This document shows positions 42,990-51,854 of a stretch of 64,000 nt of DNA, one piece after another. A program made the position numbers and the translations under genes. The notes under the pieces are model-generated. The model was not told where the DNA came from and did not search any database. It saw only the letters and a list, made by a program, of their open reading frames with translations. Within the stretch, counting starts at the first letter, position 1; each line of letters begins with the position of its first letter. Source of the stretch: CAWIJJ01 sp963836405. GTDB taxonomy: Bacteria; Acidobacteriota; Terriglobia; Bryobacterales; Bryobacteraceae. The stretch is from the NCBI GenBank assembly GCA_963836405.1, contig CAWIJL010000006.1, forward strand, positions 348,134 through 412,133. The letters are read 5' to 3'.

Positions 42990-43976
42990 GTGCCGTATCG
43001 TTTCTTCGCCCACACGCCCCTGCCGGTGCGTTGGCCATTTCCCCTGGGCGGCTTAACCCGCGACATTCGGATAGTGGAGAGCCCGACCTTCAACGAAGAC
43101 AACTGGCGGTTCTGGAACCTGCGTGCATCAGAGGAAAGGGAGTTGGAGCGCCCGCATTGGCTTGCCATCGAAACCGAGTGCGAACTTCATGAAAAGGACG
43201 AGGCGGTAAGTCGTATGGCGGGCATGCTGCGGACAGCCATGCTTGGTTTCCAGCTATGGCTGCCCAAAGGCTGGGACGGGCTCATTATCGCGTCTGATGC
43301 GTCCAGGCGCATCCAGGATGTCTTTATCCCGGAAGCGTACCCGGATTCCATGTGGGGCCGGATGATGGATGCCAACAAGCTTGATCCGACTGTATTGGGC
43401 CGAGTGGTGGAGGGAACACTGGAGGCGTTTGAGAGCGGGTCGGTGCCGGTCATGAATCCCTTCCAATTTTTGGAGATCGGCCTACAAACCGCGTTCAACC
43501 ATCGTCGCGCCGGAGCGCTGTTATGGATCACGGGTTTGGACGGCCTGCTCGCGGCAGAGAAGCGCGACGTGTTCACGGCGAGGCTCACGCGTCTCTTGGG
43601 CAAGGACGCGGCGGTATTTCCCCAGGATTGGATCGGGCGCGAGCCGGTCTATACGGTGGGACAGGTGGCCGGCAGAATCTTTGAGTGGCGCGGGTTGATT
43701 TCGCACGGCAAGAAGATTCTTGACAAGTTCCGGGAACGGATCGAGTTTGAGTTCGAGCCCAAGGAACTGGAATACCTCCGGGTTGAGGACTGGACCGAGG
43801 AAAGGCTGCTGCATGAGAGTGCGCTTTTCTGCCTTATTGCGGCGCTTCGGAAGATCATTGACGAAGGGTTGATGACGCTGGTAAGGGACAAGCGTGCTTG
43901 GGAGCGATGGCTGGATGGCCACCAGAATACTTCTGAGCAGAGCGCCCCGGTCAACGACAGGGATAGAGACCCATAA
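42990..43976 (+). CDS. Unknown protein with a C-terminal HEPN-like (R-x4-H) domain
   Basis: A 328-residue soluble protein with no signal peptide or membrane segment. The first 200 residues (MPYRFFAHTPLPVRWPFPLGG, ELERPHWLAIETECEL and others) match nothing I recognise. Around residues 200-310, GQVAGRIFEWRGLISHGKKI contains Arg234 and His239, the R-x4-6-H motif of HEPN ribonuclease domains, followed by helices with LLHESALFCLIAALRKIIDEG, as in Apea-like HEPN proteins. HEPN domains often act as RNases in defence and toxin systems. No partner nuclease, antitoxin or defence gene lies next to it, so the role is open. The start GTG 42990 is supported by a -10 box 6 bases upstream. Confidence 0.6.
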   Translation: MPYRFFAHTPLPVRWPFPLGGLTRDIRIVESPTFNEDNWRFWNLRASEERELERPHWLAIETECELHEKDEAVSRMAGMLRTAMLGFQLWLPKGWDGLIIASDASRRIQDVFIPEAYPDSMWGRMMDANKLDPTVLGRVVEGTLEAFESGSVPVMNPFQFLEIGLQTAFNHRRAGALLWITGLDGLLAAEKRDVFTARLTRLLGKDAAVFPQDWIGREPVYTVGQVAGRIFEWRGLISHGKKILDKFRERIEFEFEPKELEYLRVEDWTEERLLHESALFCLIAALRKIIDEGLMTLVRDKRAWERWLDGHQNTSEQSAPVNDRDRDP

Positions 43977-44062
43977 ACGCGCTTATCGCGGATTGCCCGC
44001 GCTGGATCATTAACGGATGTCAGATTTATTTCGTTGGCAGCAGATGAAGCAGGGTCCCCCAG

Positions 44063-44283
44063 TTAACGTGATAATCCGTTTTCTCGCGCGTAAGTACTCG
44101 TTTTTGCAGCGCGAGCTGCGCTGTAGTCCCTGATAATTTCCCCATCCTTGCAAGGCGCGCCCACCTGCGCCACCGCCGCTGCGAAGACAGGTCGAAGAAG
44201 AGTTCCATCCACGTCACGCGGCGCTTGCTGTGGGAAGCGGGGAGCCAACGGCGGGGAGGCTGCGCCATACCGCAAAGCATCAT
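44063..44283 (-). pseudogene. Remnant of a low-temperature-requirement A (LtrA) gene
   Basis: This 350-bp stretch has only a gene fragment. The minus strand reads RRVTWMELFFDL, the conserved start of LtrA membrane proteins, and then in another frame VFAAAVAQVGAP followed by GEIIRDYSA, as expected for the next segment. A missing G in GACCTGTCTTC (expected GACCTGGTCTTC) explains the frame change near 44193. After about 45 residues the similarity ends and a stop follows, so most of the roughly 380-residue protein is gone. Confidence 0.5.
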
Positions 44284-44327
44284 GTCGCCAGTGTAAGGAC
44301 GCCGGGGGCACGGAATACTCGCGCCTT

Positions 44328-45690
44328 TCAGGCGATGCGCACGGTCTTCACGTTGACGAATTCGCGGATGCCCCAGGCGCTCAGTTCACGGCCGTAGCCG
44401 GAGCGCTTCACGCCGCCGAACGGCAGGCGAGCGTCCGAGGCCACCATGCCGTTGACGAACACCATGCCGGCCTCCATCTCGTCGATGAACCGCCGCTGTT
44501 CGGCGTCGTCCCGGGTCCAGGCGCTCGCGCCCAGGCCGAATTCGGTGTCGTTCGCCAGGCGGATGGCGTGGTCGATGCCGTCCGCACGCAGCAGCACCGC
44601 CACCGGGCCGAACAGTTCCTCGCGGTATGCCGGCGCGCTCTCCGGCACATCGGCGAGCACGGTGGGGGCGTAGTAGTTGCCCTTGCGGTCCAGGCGCTTG
44701 CCGCCGGTCAGCACGCGCGCGCCCATCTCCACCGAGCGGCGCACCTGCTGCGTCGAGCCCCTCCAGGATATCGGGCGTCGCCAGCGGACCCACCTGCGTG
44801 CTCTCGTCGAGCGGGTCGCCCACGCGCAGGGCTGCCATCGCCGCCACGAAGCGCGTTTCGAAATCCGCCGCCACCCGCGCGTCCACGATGAAGCGCTTGG
44901 CGGCGATGCAGGATTGTCCGTTGTTGATGGTGCGCGCCTCGACGGCGACCGCGGCCGCGCGCTCCAGGTCGGCGCTCGGCATCACCACGAACGGGTCGCT
45001 GCCCCCGAGTTCCAGCACCGTTTTCTTAATCTGCTTCCCCGCCTGAGCCGCCACCTGTGCGCCCGCCGGCTCGCTGCCCGTGAGGGTGGCGGCCTTCACG
45101 CGCGCGTCGTCGATGACGCGCGCGACCTGCGCGGACCCGATCAGCAGCGTTTGAAAAACATCCGCCGGGAAGCCCGCGCGACGGATTACGTCTTCGATGG
45201 CGAGCGCGCACTGCGGCACATTGGAGGCGTGTTTGAGCAGCCCCACGTTGCCCGCCATCAGCGCCGGAGCGGCGAACCGGAACACCTGCCAGAATGGAAA
45301 ATTCCACGGCATCACGGCCAGCACCGGACCGATTGGCTGATAGCGGATGAAACTGCGGCCGGCGCCGGCATCCACCTCTTCATCGGCCAGCAGGCGCTCG
45401 CCGTGTTCCACGTAGTAGCGGCAGGCGGTGGCGCATTTCGCCGCCTCCGCCCGCGCCGCCGCGATCGGCTTGCCCATCTCCAGCGTCATAGTCCGGCCCA
45501 GCGCGTCCCGCTCCGCTTCGAGGATCTCGGCCGCTTTCTGAAGCCAGCCCGCGCGCTCGGCAAAGCGGGTCCGGCGGTAGCTTTGGTAAGCCCGTTCGGC
45601 GCGGGCGAGCCGGTCTTCCACCTGCGCTTCGGTGAGTTCGTCGAAGGTGGACAGGGTCTCGCCCGTCGCGGGATTGATAGAGGCGATCAT
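44328..45690 (-). CDS. NAD(P)-dependent aldehyde dehydrogenase (succinate-semialdehyde dehydrogenase-like), frameshifted
   Basis: Encodes a 453-residue aldehyde dehydrogenase that oxidises an aldehyde such as succinate semialdehyde to the acid. The substrate-binding MPWNFPFWQVFR, Glu227 in LELGGSDPF and the nucleophile Cys261 in NNGQSCIAAKRF are intact, as is FGGVKRSGYGRELSAWGI at the end. The frame shifts at about 44748-44757, where ILEGLD should continue QQVRRSVEMGARVLTGG; the span is 3n+1, so one extra base fits. The coding either side is clean, so a sequence error is likely. ATG 45690 overlaps the upstream gene stop (ATGA), so it is co-transcribed with the unknown gene at 45687-46325. Confidence 0.85.
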
Positions 45691-46325
45691 GCTCTCATTG
45701 TAGGTTCGCTCCGGGGCGGGAAGCCGATCTGCGCATCCACTTCGCGAAGGCTCGCTTTCATCGAACGCAGCAGGTTCATCAACTGCCGGCGCCTTACGAA
45801 CGCTTCCTCCCCGGTGAGTTTCACCAGGTTGTCGCGAAGGCTGTTCCAGCGGTCGCGGATCTCGACCAGGGTATCGCGCGGTTCGGCGCCCGCCGCCGGA
45901 CGGCTGCGGCGCATTTCCACCACCGCGGTCGAGAGCTTCTCCGCGTTGCCGGCGGTGAGGGCGATGGCTTCGCCCTGAAACGAGAGGCCGTCCGCGCCGA
46001 CGGCAGGCGCGATGGCACGGTAGGTTTCCGGCGAAACCCGGGTCAGTTGCGAGAGTTCGAAGTAAGCCGGCCCGAACTCGTCGAGCAGGCGGATGATACG
46101 GTCGGCGTTCGACCGGCTGATGTGCAGGTAGCGCGTGCAGAATTCGTCCCAACTGGGCGCGAACGAGGTGTACTGCCGGGTCTGCCGGATCTGCCGGATG
46201 CAGGCGGCTTCGGCGGCCGAACAGCGTCCGGCCACGATGCTCAGCGCTTCGCGGCGGCCGAGAATCTTGCCGAGGTCGAAGGCGTCCTTGGGATCGGGCG
46301 TGGGGGTCAATTCAGAATCGTCCAT
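45687..46325 (-). CDS. Unknown protein, possible DNA-binding regulator
   Basis: A 212-residue soluble protein. An acidic N-terminus (MDDSELTPTPDPKDAF) leads to GKILGRREALSIVAGRCSAAE, then YLHISRSNADRIIRLLDEFGP and LTRVSPETYRAIAPAV, which read like helix-turn-helix segments. The C-terminal third is helical and charged. No family is recognised, and the DNA-binding reading is inference. The start ATG 46325 has a GGAGA site about 9 bases upstream on the minus strand; a longer frame from 46511 would run through the inverted repeats at 46345-46429 and was rejected. It overlaps the aldehyde dehydrogenase start by 4 bp and is divergent from hisS, so the palindromes between them could be its own operators. 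Confidence 0.6.
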   Translation of the reverse strand: MDDSELTPTPDPKDAFDLGKILGRREALSIVAGRCSAAEAACIRQIRQTRQYTSFAPSWDEFCTRYLHISRSNADRIIRLLDEFGPAYFELSQLTRVSPETYRAIAPAVGADGLSFQGEAIALTAGNAEKLSTAVVEMRRSRPAAGAEPRDTLVEIRDRWNSLRDNLVKLTGEEAFVRRRQLMNLLRSMKASLREVDAQIGFPPRSEPTMRA

Positions 46326-46344
46326 GGGTGTCTCCAAAACACGA

Positions 46345-46429
46345 AGGCCGCCAACATTGGCGGTTTGGCGGGGATCGGCTCCACAAAACAAAGGAGTTGC
46401 TCCGCTACCGCCGCCAATGTTGGCGGCCT
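46345..46429. repeat. Pair of inverted 19-bp palindromic sequences between an unknown gene and hisS
   Basis: AGGCCGCCAACATTGGCGG (46345-46363) and its exact reverse complement (46411-46429) face each other. Each holds a near-perfect palindrome CCGCCAA-N2-TTGGCGG; the palindrome centres are 63 bp apart, six helical turns. They could be an operator pair or a REP/MITE-like mobile unit. Confidence 0.6.
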
Positions 46430-46580
46430 CTCTATTTCGAGCATCGCAGACGCCGCTCGAAAATCGGCGGCGGAGAGACGTCTTTGCGACGCTAAGCGGC
46501 TGCCGCAACAAGGGCTTAGAAATATTTTGCGGATGCGTGAACGCGCAACCGGCGTGATAGCATGGTTCTTTCCAAACACC

Positions 46581-47825
46581 TTGATTAAAGCCGTCAAAGG
46601 AACCAGGGATTTACTGCCTCCAGCCACCGAAGTTTGGAACCGGGTGGAGGCCGCCGCGCGCGCGATCTTTCGCGCCTACAACTACCACGAAATCCGTACG
46701 CCCATTCTCGAGGAAACGCAGTTGTTCGCCCGCGGGGTCGGCGAAGAAACCGACATCGTCACCAAGGAGATGTACACGTTCACGGACCGGGACGACACCT
46801 CGCTCACGCTGCGTCCGGAGAACACCGCATCGGTCATCCGCGCCTACATCGAGCACCGGCTGGACCAACGGCCGGGCGTGCAGAAGCTCTATTACATGGG
46901 TCCGATGTTCCGCCGCGAACGGCCGCAGAAGGGCCGCTACCGGCAGTTCTTCCAGATCGGCGCGGAGGCCATCGGGTCGGAGTCGCCGGCGGTGGACGCG
47001 GAAGTGATCGAAATGGTGGTGGAGATCCTCAAAGGCGTGGGCCTCAAAGGATTCCAACTGCTGATCAACTCGGTGGGCGACCAGAACTGCCGTCCCGCGT
47101 ACGTGGAGCGGCTGCGCCGGGAACTGGAGCCGGTGGCGCCGTCGATGTGCGGCGACTGCCAGCGCCGGGCCACGACCAATCCGCTGCGCGTGCTCGACTG
47201 CAAAGTGGAAGCCGACCAGGCCATCATCGACCGGCTGCCCCACATCACCGATTGCCTCTGCGATGCCTGCCGCGCCCACTTCGAGGCGGTGCAGCGGTAT
47301 CTGACCGACGCGGGCATCGAATTCGAAGTGCGGCCGCGCATGGTGCGGGGCCTCGACTACTACATGCGCACGACGTTCGAAGTGGTGCACGGCGCGCTGG
47401 GCGCGCAGAATTCCGTGTTGGGCGGCGGACGGTACGACGGCCTGGCCGAATCGCTGGGCTCCAAGGTGCACTCGCCCGGAATCGGATTTTCGATCGGCGA
47501 AGACCGGCTCGTGATGAGCGTCGAAGCCGAACAGGCGCCGGCTCCGCTGGATCTTTATATCGCGCCGTTGGGCGAGGCGGCGCTGCGCCCGGCGGCGGGC
47601 ATGGCCCGAGAGCTGCGCCGCCGCGGTGTCGCGGTGGAACTGGCCGAAGGGAAACTCAAGCGGGCGATGGAACTTGCCAATAAGCTGGGCGCGCGCTATA
47701 CCCTCATCGTGGGCGACGACGAAATCGCCGAGGGCCGCTTCGCGCTCAAGAACATGGCCACCGGGGAGCAGCGGAAGCTGACGCCGGACGAAATTGCGGC
47801 CGAGCTTTGCGATAACCGGAACTGA
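46581..47825 (+). CDS. hisS: Histidyl-tRNA synthetase
   Basis: A 414-residue class II synthetase that charges tRNA-His. The N-terminus IKAVKGTRDLLPP is the family hallmark. Motif 1 region is NYHEIRTPILEETQLFARG, motif 2 has FRRERPQKGRYRQFFQIG, the histidine-specific motifs are VRGLDYYMRTTFEV and LGGGRYDGLAE, and motif 3 is SPGIGFSIGEDRLVM. A C-terminal anticodon-binding domain covers about 320-410. TTG 46581 gives the normal N-terminus; GTG 46554 is an in-frame alternative adding nine residues. It is followed after 11 bp by aspS, the order seen in many bacteria. Confidence 0.96.
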   Translation: MIKAVKGTRDLLPPATEVWNRVEAAARAIFRAYNYHEIRTPILEETQLFARGVGEETDIVTKEMYTFTDRDDTSLTLRPENTASVIRAYIEHRLDQRPGVQKLYYMGPMFRRERPQKGRYRQFFQIGAEAIGSESPAVDAEVIEMVVEILKGVGLKGFQLLINSVGDQNCRPAYVERLRRELEPVAPSMCGDCQRRATTNPLRVLDCKVEADQAIIDRLPHITDCLCDACRAHFEAVQRYLTDAGIEFEVRPRMVRGLDYYMRTTFEVVHGALGAQNSVLGGGRYDGLAESLGSKVHSPGIGFSIGEDRLVMSVEAEQAPAPLDLYIAPLGEAALRPAAGMARELRRRGVAVELAEGKLKRAMELANKLGARYTLIVGDDEIAEGRFALKNMATGEQRKLTPDEIAAELCDNRN

Positions 47826-47836
47826 TAACATTCAAT

Positions 47837-49610
47837 ATGGAAACCTCCGTTCGACTGGATTTTCTGGGCGACCTTCGCCGCACCCACATGTGCGGCTCCC
47901 TCCGCGCCTCCGATGAAGGCGCTACCGTTCTGCTGATGGGTTGGGTGCACCGCCGCCGCGATCATGGCGGCGTGATCTTCGTCGATCTGCGCGACCGCGA
48001 AGGCATCACCCAGGTGGTTTTCCATGAGGACGTCGATCCCGCCGTGCACGCGCGCGCCGAAGAGGTGCGGCCCGAGTACGTGATCGCCGTCGAGGGCAAG
48101 GTGGCGCTGCGCGGCCCCGGCGCCGTCAATCCGAAGATGCCCACCGGCGAAATCGAAGTGGTGGCGAACACCATCTGGATTCTCAACGAATCGCGCACGC
48201 CGCCGTTCCCCATGGAAGACCAGGTGGACGTGGCCGAAGACGTGCGCCTCAAATACCGCTACGTGGACCTGCGCCGCCCGCACATGCAGGCCAACATCAT
48301 CCTGCGCTCGAAGATCGCGTTTGCGGTGCGCGAATATCTCCACGGGCAGGGCTTCCTCGAAATCGAAACGCCGTTCATGACGCGCTCCACGCCGGAAGGC
48401 GCGCGCGATTACCTCGTGCCCAGCCGCGTGCAGCCGGGCAACTTCTACGCGCTGCCGCAGTCGCCGCAGATTTTCAAGCAACTGCTGATGGTGGCGGGCT
48501 ACGAGAAGTATTTTCAAATCGTGCGCTGCTTCCGCGACGAAGACCTGCGCGCGGACCGTCAGCCCGAATTCACGCAGATCGACCTGGAGATGTCGTTCCC
48601 GCAACAGGAACGCATCTTCGAGGTGATCGAGCCGATGGTGCAGCGCGTGTGCGAAGTGGCCGGACACAGCGTGGCCGCGCCGTTTCCGCGAATCACGTAT
48701 GCCGAGGCCATGCGGCACTACGGCAGCGACAAGCCCGACCGCCGCATTCCTCCGATGCAGCCGGTGGAGGACCTGCTTCCGGAACTGGCCAATGCCGGCC
48801 TGCCGCTGGTGGCGATTCCCATTCCGAAGACCGGAGCGCCCAGCCGCAAGGAGCGCGATGAATTCAAGGCCTTCGGACAGGAGCGCGGCCTGCGCGTGTA
48901 CGACGATCCCAAGCGCCTGGACCGCGATTATCCGGACCAGATGGCGAAAGGTGCGGGAGCGCTGCTCGGCGGGCGAAAACGACCTGCTGGTGCTGGCCAC
49001 CTGGGCGGGCGAGCCGAAAGGTCATCGCCCCGAGGAGACCGTGTACCAGGCTTGCGGCCAGTTGCGCCTGAACCTCGCGCAGAAGTTCAACGACCGCAAC
49101 AAGCTGCTGGACCGGGAGAATTTCCAGTTCCTCTGGGTAGTGGATTTCCCGATGTTCGAATGGAACGAGGAGGAGAACCGCTGGGATGCCGCGCACCATC
49201 CGTTCACCTCGGTGCATGACGAGGACATCGAGAAGCTCACCTCGGATCCGGCGCGCTGCCGCGCCAAATCCTACGACCTGGTGCTCAACGGAACCGAACT
49301 CGGCTCGGGCTCGATTCGTATCCACCGGCGCGACGTGCAGGCCAAGGTTTTCGGAGCGCTGGGCATGTCCGACGAGGAAGCGAAGCGTCGTTTCTTCTTC
49401 CTGCTCGAAGCTCTGGAGTACGGCGCTCCGCCGCACGGCGGCATCGCTCTCGGGTTCGACCGGCTGGTGATGATCCTGGCCGGAGAAACCTCGATTCGCG
49501 ACGTGATTCCGTTCCCCAAGACGGCGCGCGGCACCGACCTGATGTGCGACGCGCCGTCGCCGGTGCCCGAGCGCCAGATGAAGGAACTCGGCATCGCTTT
49601 TCGCAAGTAG
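47837..49610 (+). CDS. aspS: Aspartyl-tRNA synthetase, frameshifted by one base
   Basis: Encodes an AspRS of about 590 residues. The OB-fold anticodon domain is at the N-terminus (LMGWVHRRRDHGGVIFVDLRD). Motif 2 contains FRDEDLRADRQPEFTQIDLE, and motif 3 is GIALGFDRLVMILAG. The insert domain carries the bacterial GAD region. The frame breaks at about 48948-48953, where GCGAAAGGTGCGG should read GCGAAAGTGCGG; removing one G joins DQMAK to VRERCSAGENDLLVLATWAG. The full span is 3n+1. As aspS is essential and both halves are clean, this is almost surely a sequence error. A GATAAC box 7 bases before ATG 47837 may give it its own promoter. Confidence 0.93.
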
Positions 49611-49626
49611 CAAACCCGTTTGGCAC

Positions 49627-50154
49627 TTATCCCTTGGACTTCGGCGGGAAGTGCTCGAACATCTCCTCGGCTACACGATCGAGCTTCTTGTCGTTCTTCT
49701 CGGGTTTGGATGAAAGCGTATCCGACGCGACGCCGCGCCAGATCATTTTTTTGGTGGACGAATCGAACATGTTCACGGTGAGGCTGCCGACGCGTTCGGG
49801 AACCACGGTGGTGGTTGCCGTGCCGGCGGCGCCCCAGCCGCCCCATCCCCAACCCGGGAAGCCGCTCGAGAAGGTTTGCAGGGTGTCGCGTTCGTCGGTC
49901 ATCCCGAACGCCGCCACGGAGATGTCGCCGCCGGAGGCCACGCGCGTGAATCCCTTGGCCGCCAGTTGGCTGTCGATGGCGCCGGCGATGCGGTCCTGCC
50001 AGAGCGAATTGCTCGCTTTCACGCCGATCCAGGAATAGGTGTGATAGCGGCTGAAATCCACCTTGTGGTCGAAGTCGGTGGAAACGTCGGCCGCGAAGGC
50101 GATGCACATCGCGCCGATGGCGTCGGGCAGAACGAACCTTGCCAGTTTTCTCAT
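49627..50154 (-). CDS. DUF4136 domain protein, exported
   Basis: A 175-residue periplasmic or outer-membrane protein. A signal peptide covers about 1-22 (ending CIAFAAD). DUF4136 pattern: TDFDHKVDFSRYHTYSWIGV, LWQDRIAGAIDSQLAAKGFTRV, then TLTVNMFDSSTKKMIWRGVAS and DKKLDRVAEEMFEHFPP. A Gly/Trp-rich loop (FPGWGWGGWGAAGTATT) lies in the middle. The function is unknown; members are widespread in soil bacteria. It is convergent with aspS, separated by 16 bp, and divergent from the M49-like peptidase gene. Confidence 0.85.
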   Translation of the reverse strand: MRKLARFVLPDAIGAMCIAFAADVSTDFDHKVDFSRYHTYSWIGVKASNSLWQDRIAGAIDSQLAAKGFTRVASGGDISVAAFGMTDERDTLQTFSSGFPGWGWGGWGAAGTATTTVVPERVGSLTVNMFDSSTKKMIWRGVASDTLSSKPEKNDKKLDRVAEEMFEHFPPKSKG

Positions 50155-50234
50155 ATGGGGACAGTTCTCCCTTCGCCTTTATGTGTTGCATCCCGCACGC
50201 CAACGTGAGAAATGCCGCGTTACCATCAGAATTG

Positions 50235-51854
50235 ATGAAGCCGATCCTTGTTTTGTTGGCGGCTGCCGCCGTTATGCCCGACTTAACCCAACTCAAAGAG
50301 ATGAGCGCGCGATTCGCGCCCGTGAAACTGCAATACGACGAGTCCGTCCTTTCCGCCGGGGACCGCCAGGCACTGGCGAAACTGGTGGAGGCTGCCAAGG
50401 TGCTGAACTACCTCTTTATGGACCAGCTCTGGAGCGGCGACCGCGCGTTGTACGAAAAGCTCCAGAAAGACACGACGCCGCTCGGCCAGGCACGGCAGCA
50501 CTACTTCTGGCTGAACAAGGGACCGTGGTCGGACCTCGACGCCCACACCGCCTTCATACCGGGGGTTCCCGAACGCAAGCCCCTGGGCGCCAACTTTTAT
50601 CCCGAGCAGATGAAGCGCGAGGAGTTCGAGGAGTGGGTGAAGGGCATGACGCCGCAGGCGCGGGCGCAGGCGGAGGGGTTCTTCACGGTTATCCGGCGCG
50701 AAGGCGGGAAGCTCACGGCGGTTCCGTACAGCAAGGTGTACGCGGCGGACCTGAATCGAGCGGCATCGCTGCTGCGCGAGGCGGCGGCCCTCACCGGGAA
50801 CGCATCGCTCAAGAAGTTTCTGACGCTGCGCGCGGATGCGTTTCTGTCGAACGACTACTACGCGAGCGACATCGCCTGGATGGACCTGGACGCTCCGCTC
50901 GACATCACCATCGGTCCCTACGAAACTTATAACGACGAACTGTTCGGCTACAAGGCGGCCTTCGAGGCCTACATCACGATTCGCGACGACCGCGAGACGG
51001 ACCGGTTAAAGTCGTTTTCGGGCCGCTTGCAGGAGGTGGAGAACAACCTGCCGATCGACCCGAAGTATCGCAACCCGAAACTGGGAGCCGCCGCGCCGAT
51101 CCGCGTGGTGAACGAGGTCTTCGCTTCGGGCGACGGCGCGCACGGGGTGCGCACGGCCGCGTTCAATCTGCCCAACGACGAGCGCGTGGTGCACGAGAAG
51201 GGCTCCAAGCGCGTGATGCTCAAGAACGTTCAGGAGGCGAAGTTCGAGAGCAACCTGAAACCGATCGCCGGACGGGTGCTGCCCAAGGCGGCGCAGGGCG
51301 ATCTCAGCTTCGACTCGTTCTTCACGCACATTCTGGCGCACGAGCTGAGCCACGGAATCGGCCCGCACCAGATCCAGGTGAACGGGCGCTCCACCACGCC
51401 GCGGCAGGAAATGAAGGAGCTGTACAGCGCGATCGAAGAGGCCAAGGCGGATGTGACGGGGCTGTTCATGCTCCAGTACCTGTTCGATCACGGCCTGGCG
51501 CACGGACCCGCCGCCGAACGGCAGTTGTACACAACGTTCCTGGCGTCGTCGTTCCGCTCGCTGCGCTTCGGCCTGACGGAGGCCCACGGCAAGGGCATGG
51601 CGCTGCAGTTCAATTACCTCACGGATAAGGGCGCGTTTGTCGCGCATCCGGACGGCACGTTCACGGTGGACTTCGCCAAAATCAAGAATGCCGTGCGCGA
51701 CCTGACGCACGATCTGCTCACGCTGGAAGCGACGGGCGATTATGCGGGCGCAAAAAAGATGCTGGATACCCTGGGCGTGGTGCGCCCGGCGATGCAGCGC
51801 GCCATCGACGGGCTCAAAGGCATCCCGACCGATATCGACCCGACCAACGAATAA
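50235..51854 (+). CDS. DPP III-like (M49) zinc peptidase, exported
   Basis: A 539-residue metallopeptidase related to dipeptidyl peptidase III. A short hydrophobic start (MKPILVLLAAAAVMPD) looks like a signal peptide. Zinc ligands appear in HELSHG at 369-373 and in EEAKAD at 401-406, equivalents of the HELLGH and EECRAE motifs of classical DPP III; here the first motif is HExxH rather than HExxxH, as in the shorter bacterial relatives. The upstream part holds FEAYITIRDDRET and the NNLPIDPKYRNP segment typical of this group. It probably removes dipeptides from N-termini. ATG 50235 lies 8 bases after a TACCAT box with no ribosome site. Confidence 0.85.
   Translation: MKPILVLLAAAAVMPDLTQLKEMSARFAPVKLQYDESVLSAGDRQALAKLVEAAKVLNYLFMDQLWSGDRALYEKLQKDTTPLGQARQHYFWLNKGPWSDLDAHTAFIPGVPERKPLGANFYPEQMKREEFEEWVKGMTPQARAQAEGFFTVIRREGGKLTAVPYSKVYAADLNRAASLLREAAALTGNASLKKFLTLRADAFLSNDYYASDIAWMDLDAPLDITIGPYETYNDELFGYKAAFEAYITIRDDRETDRLKSFSGRLQEVENNLPIDPKYRNPKLGAAAPIRVVNEVFASGDGAHGVRTAAFNLPNDERVVHEKGSKRVMLKNVQEAKFESNLKPIAGRVLPKAAQGDLSFDSFFTHILAHELSHGIGPHQIQVNGRSTTPRQEMKELYSAIEEAKADVTGLFMLQYLFDHGLAHGPAAERQLYTTFLASSFRSLRFGLTEAHGKGMALQFNYLTDKGAFVAHPDGTFTVDFAKIKNAVRDLTHDLLTLEATGDYAGAKKMLDTLGVVRPAMQRAIDGLKGIPTDIDPTNE

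Noticed and set aside
46047..46580. N-terminal extension of hisS
   Set aside because: The frame is open upstream but crosses the divergent gene and the inverted repeats, and the HisRS family starts at the IKAVKGTRDLL segment.
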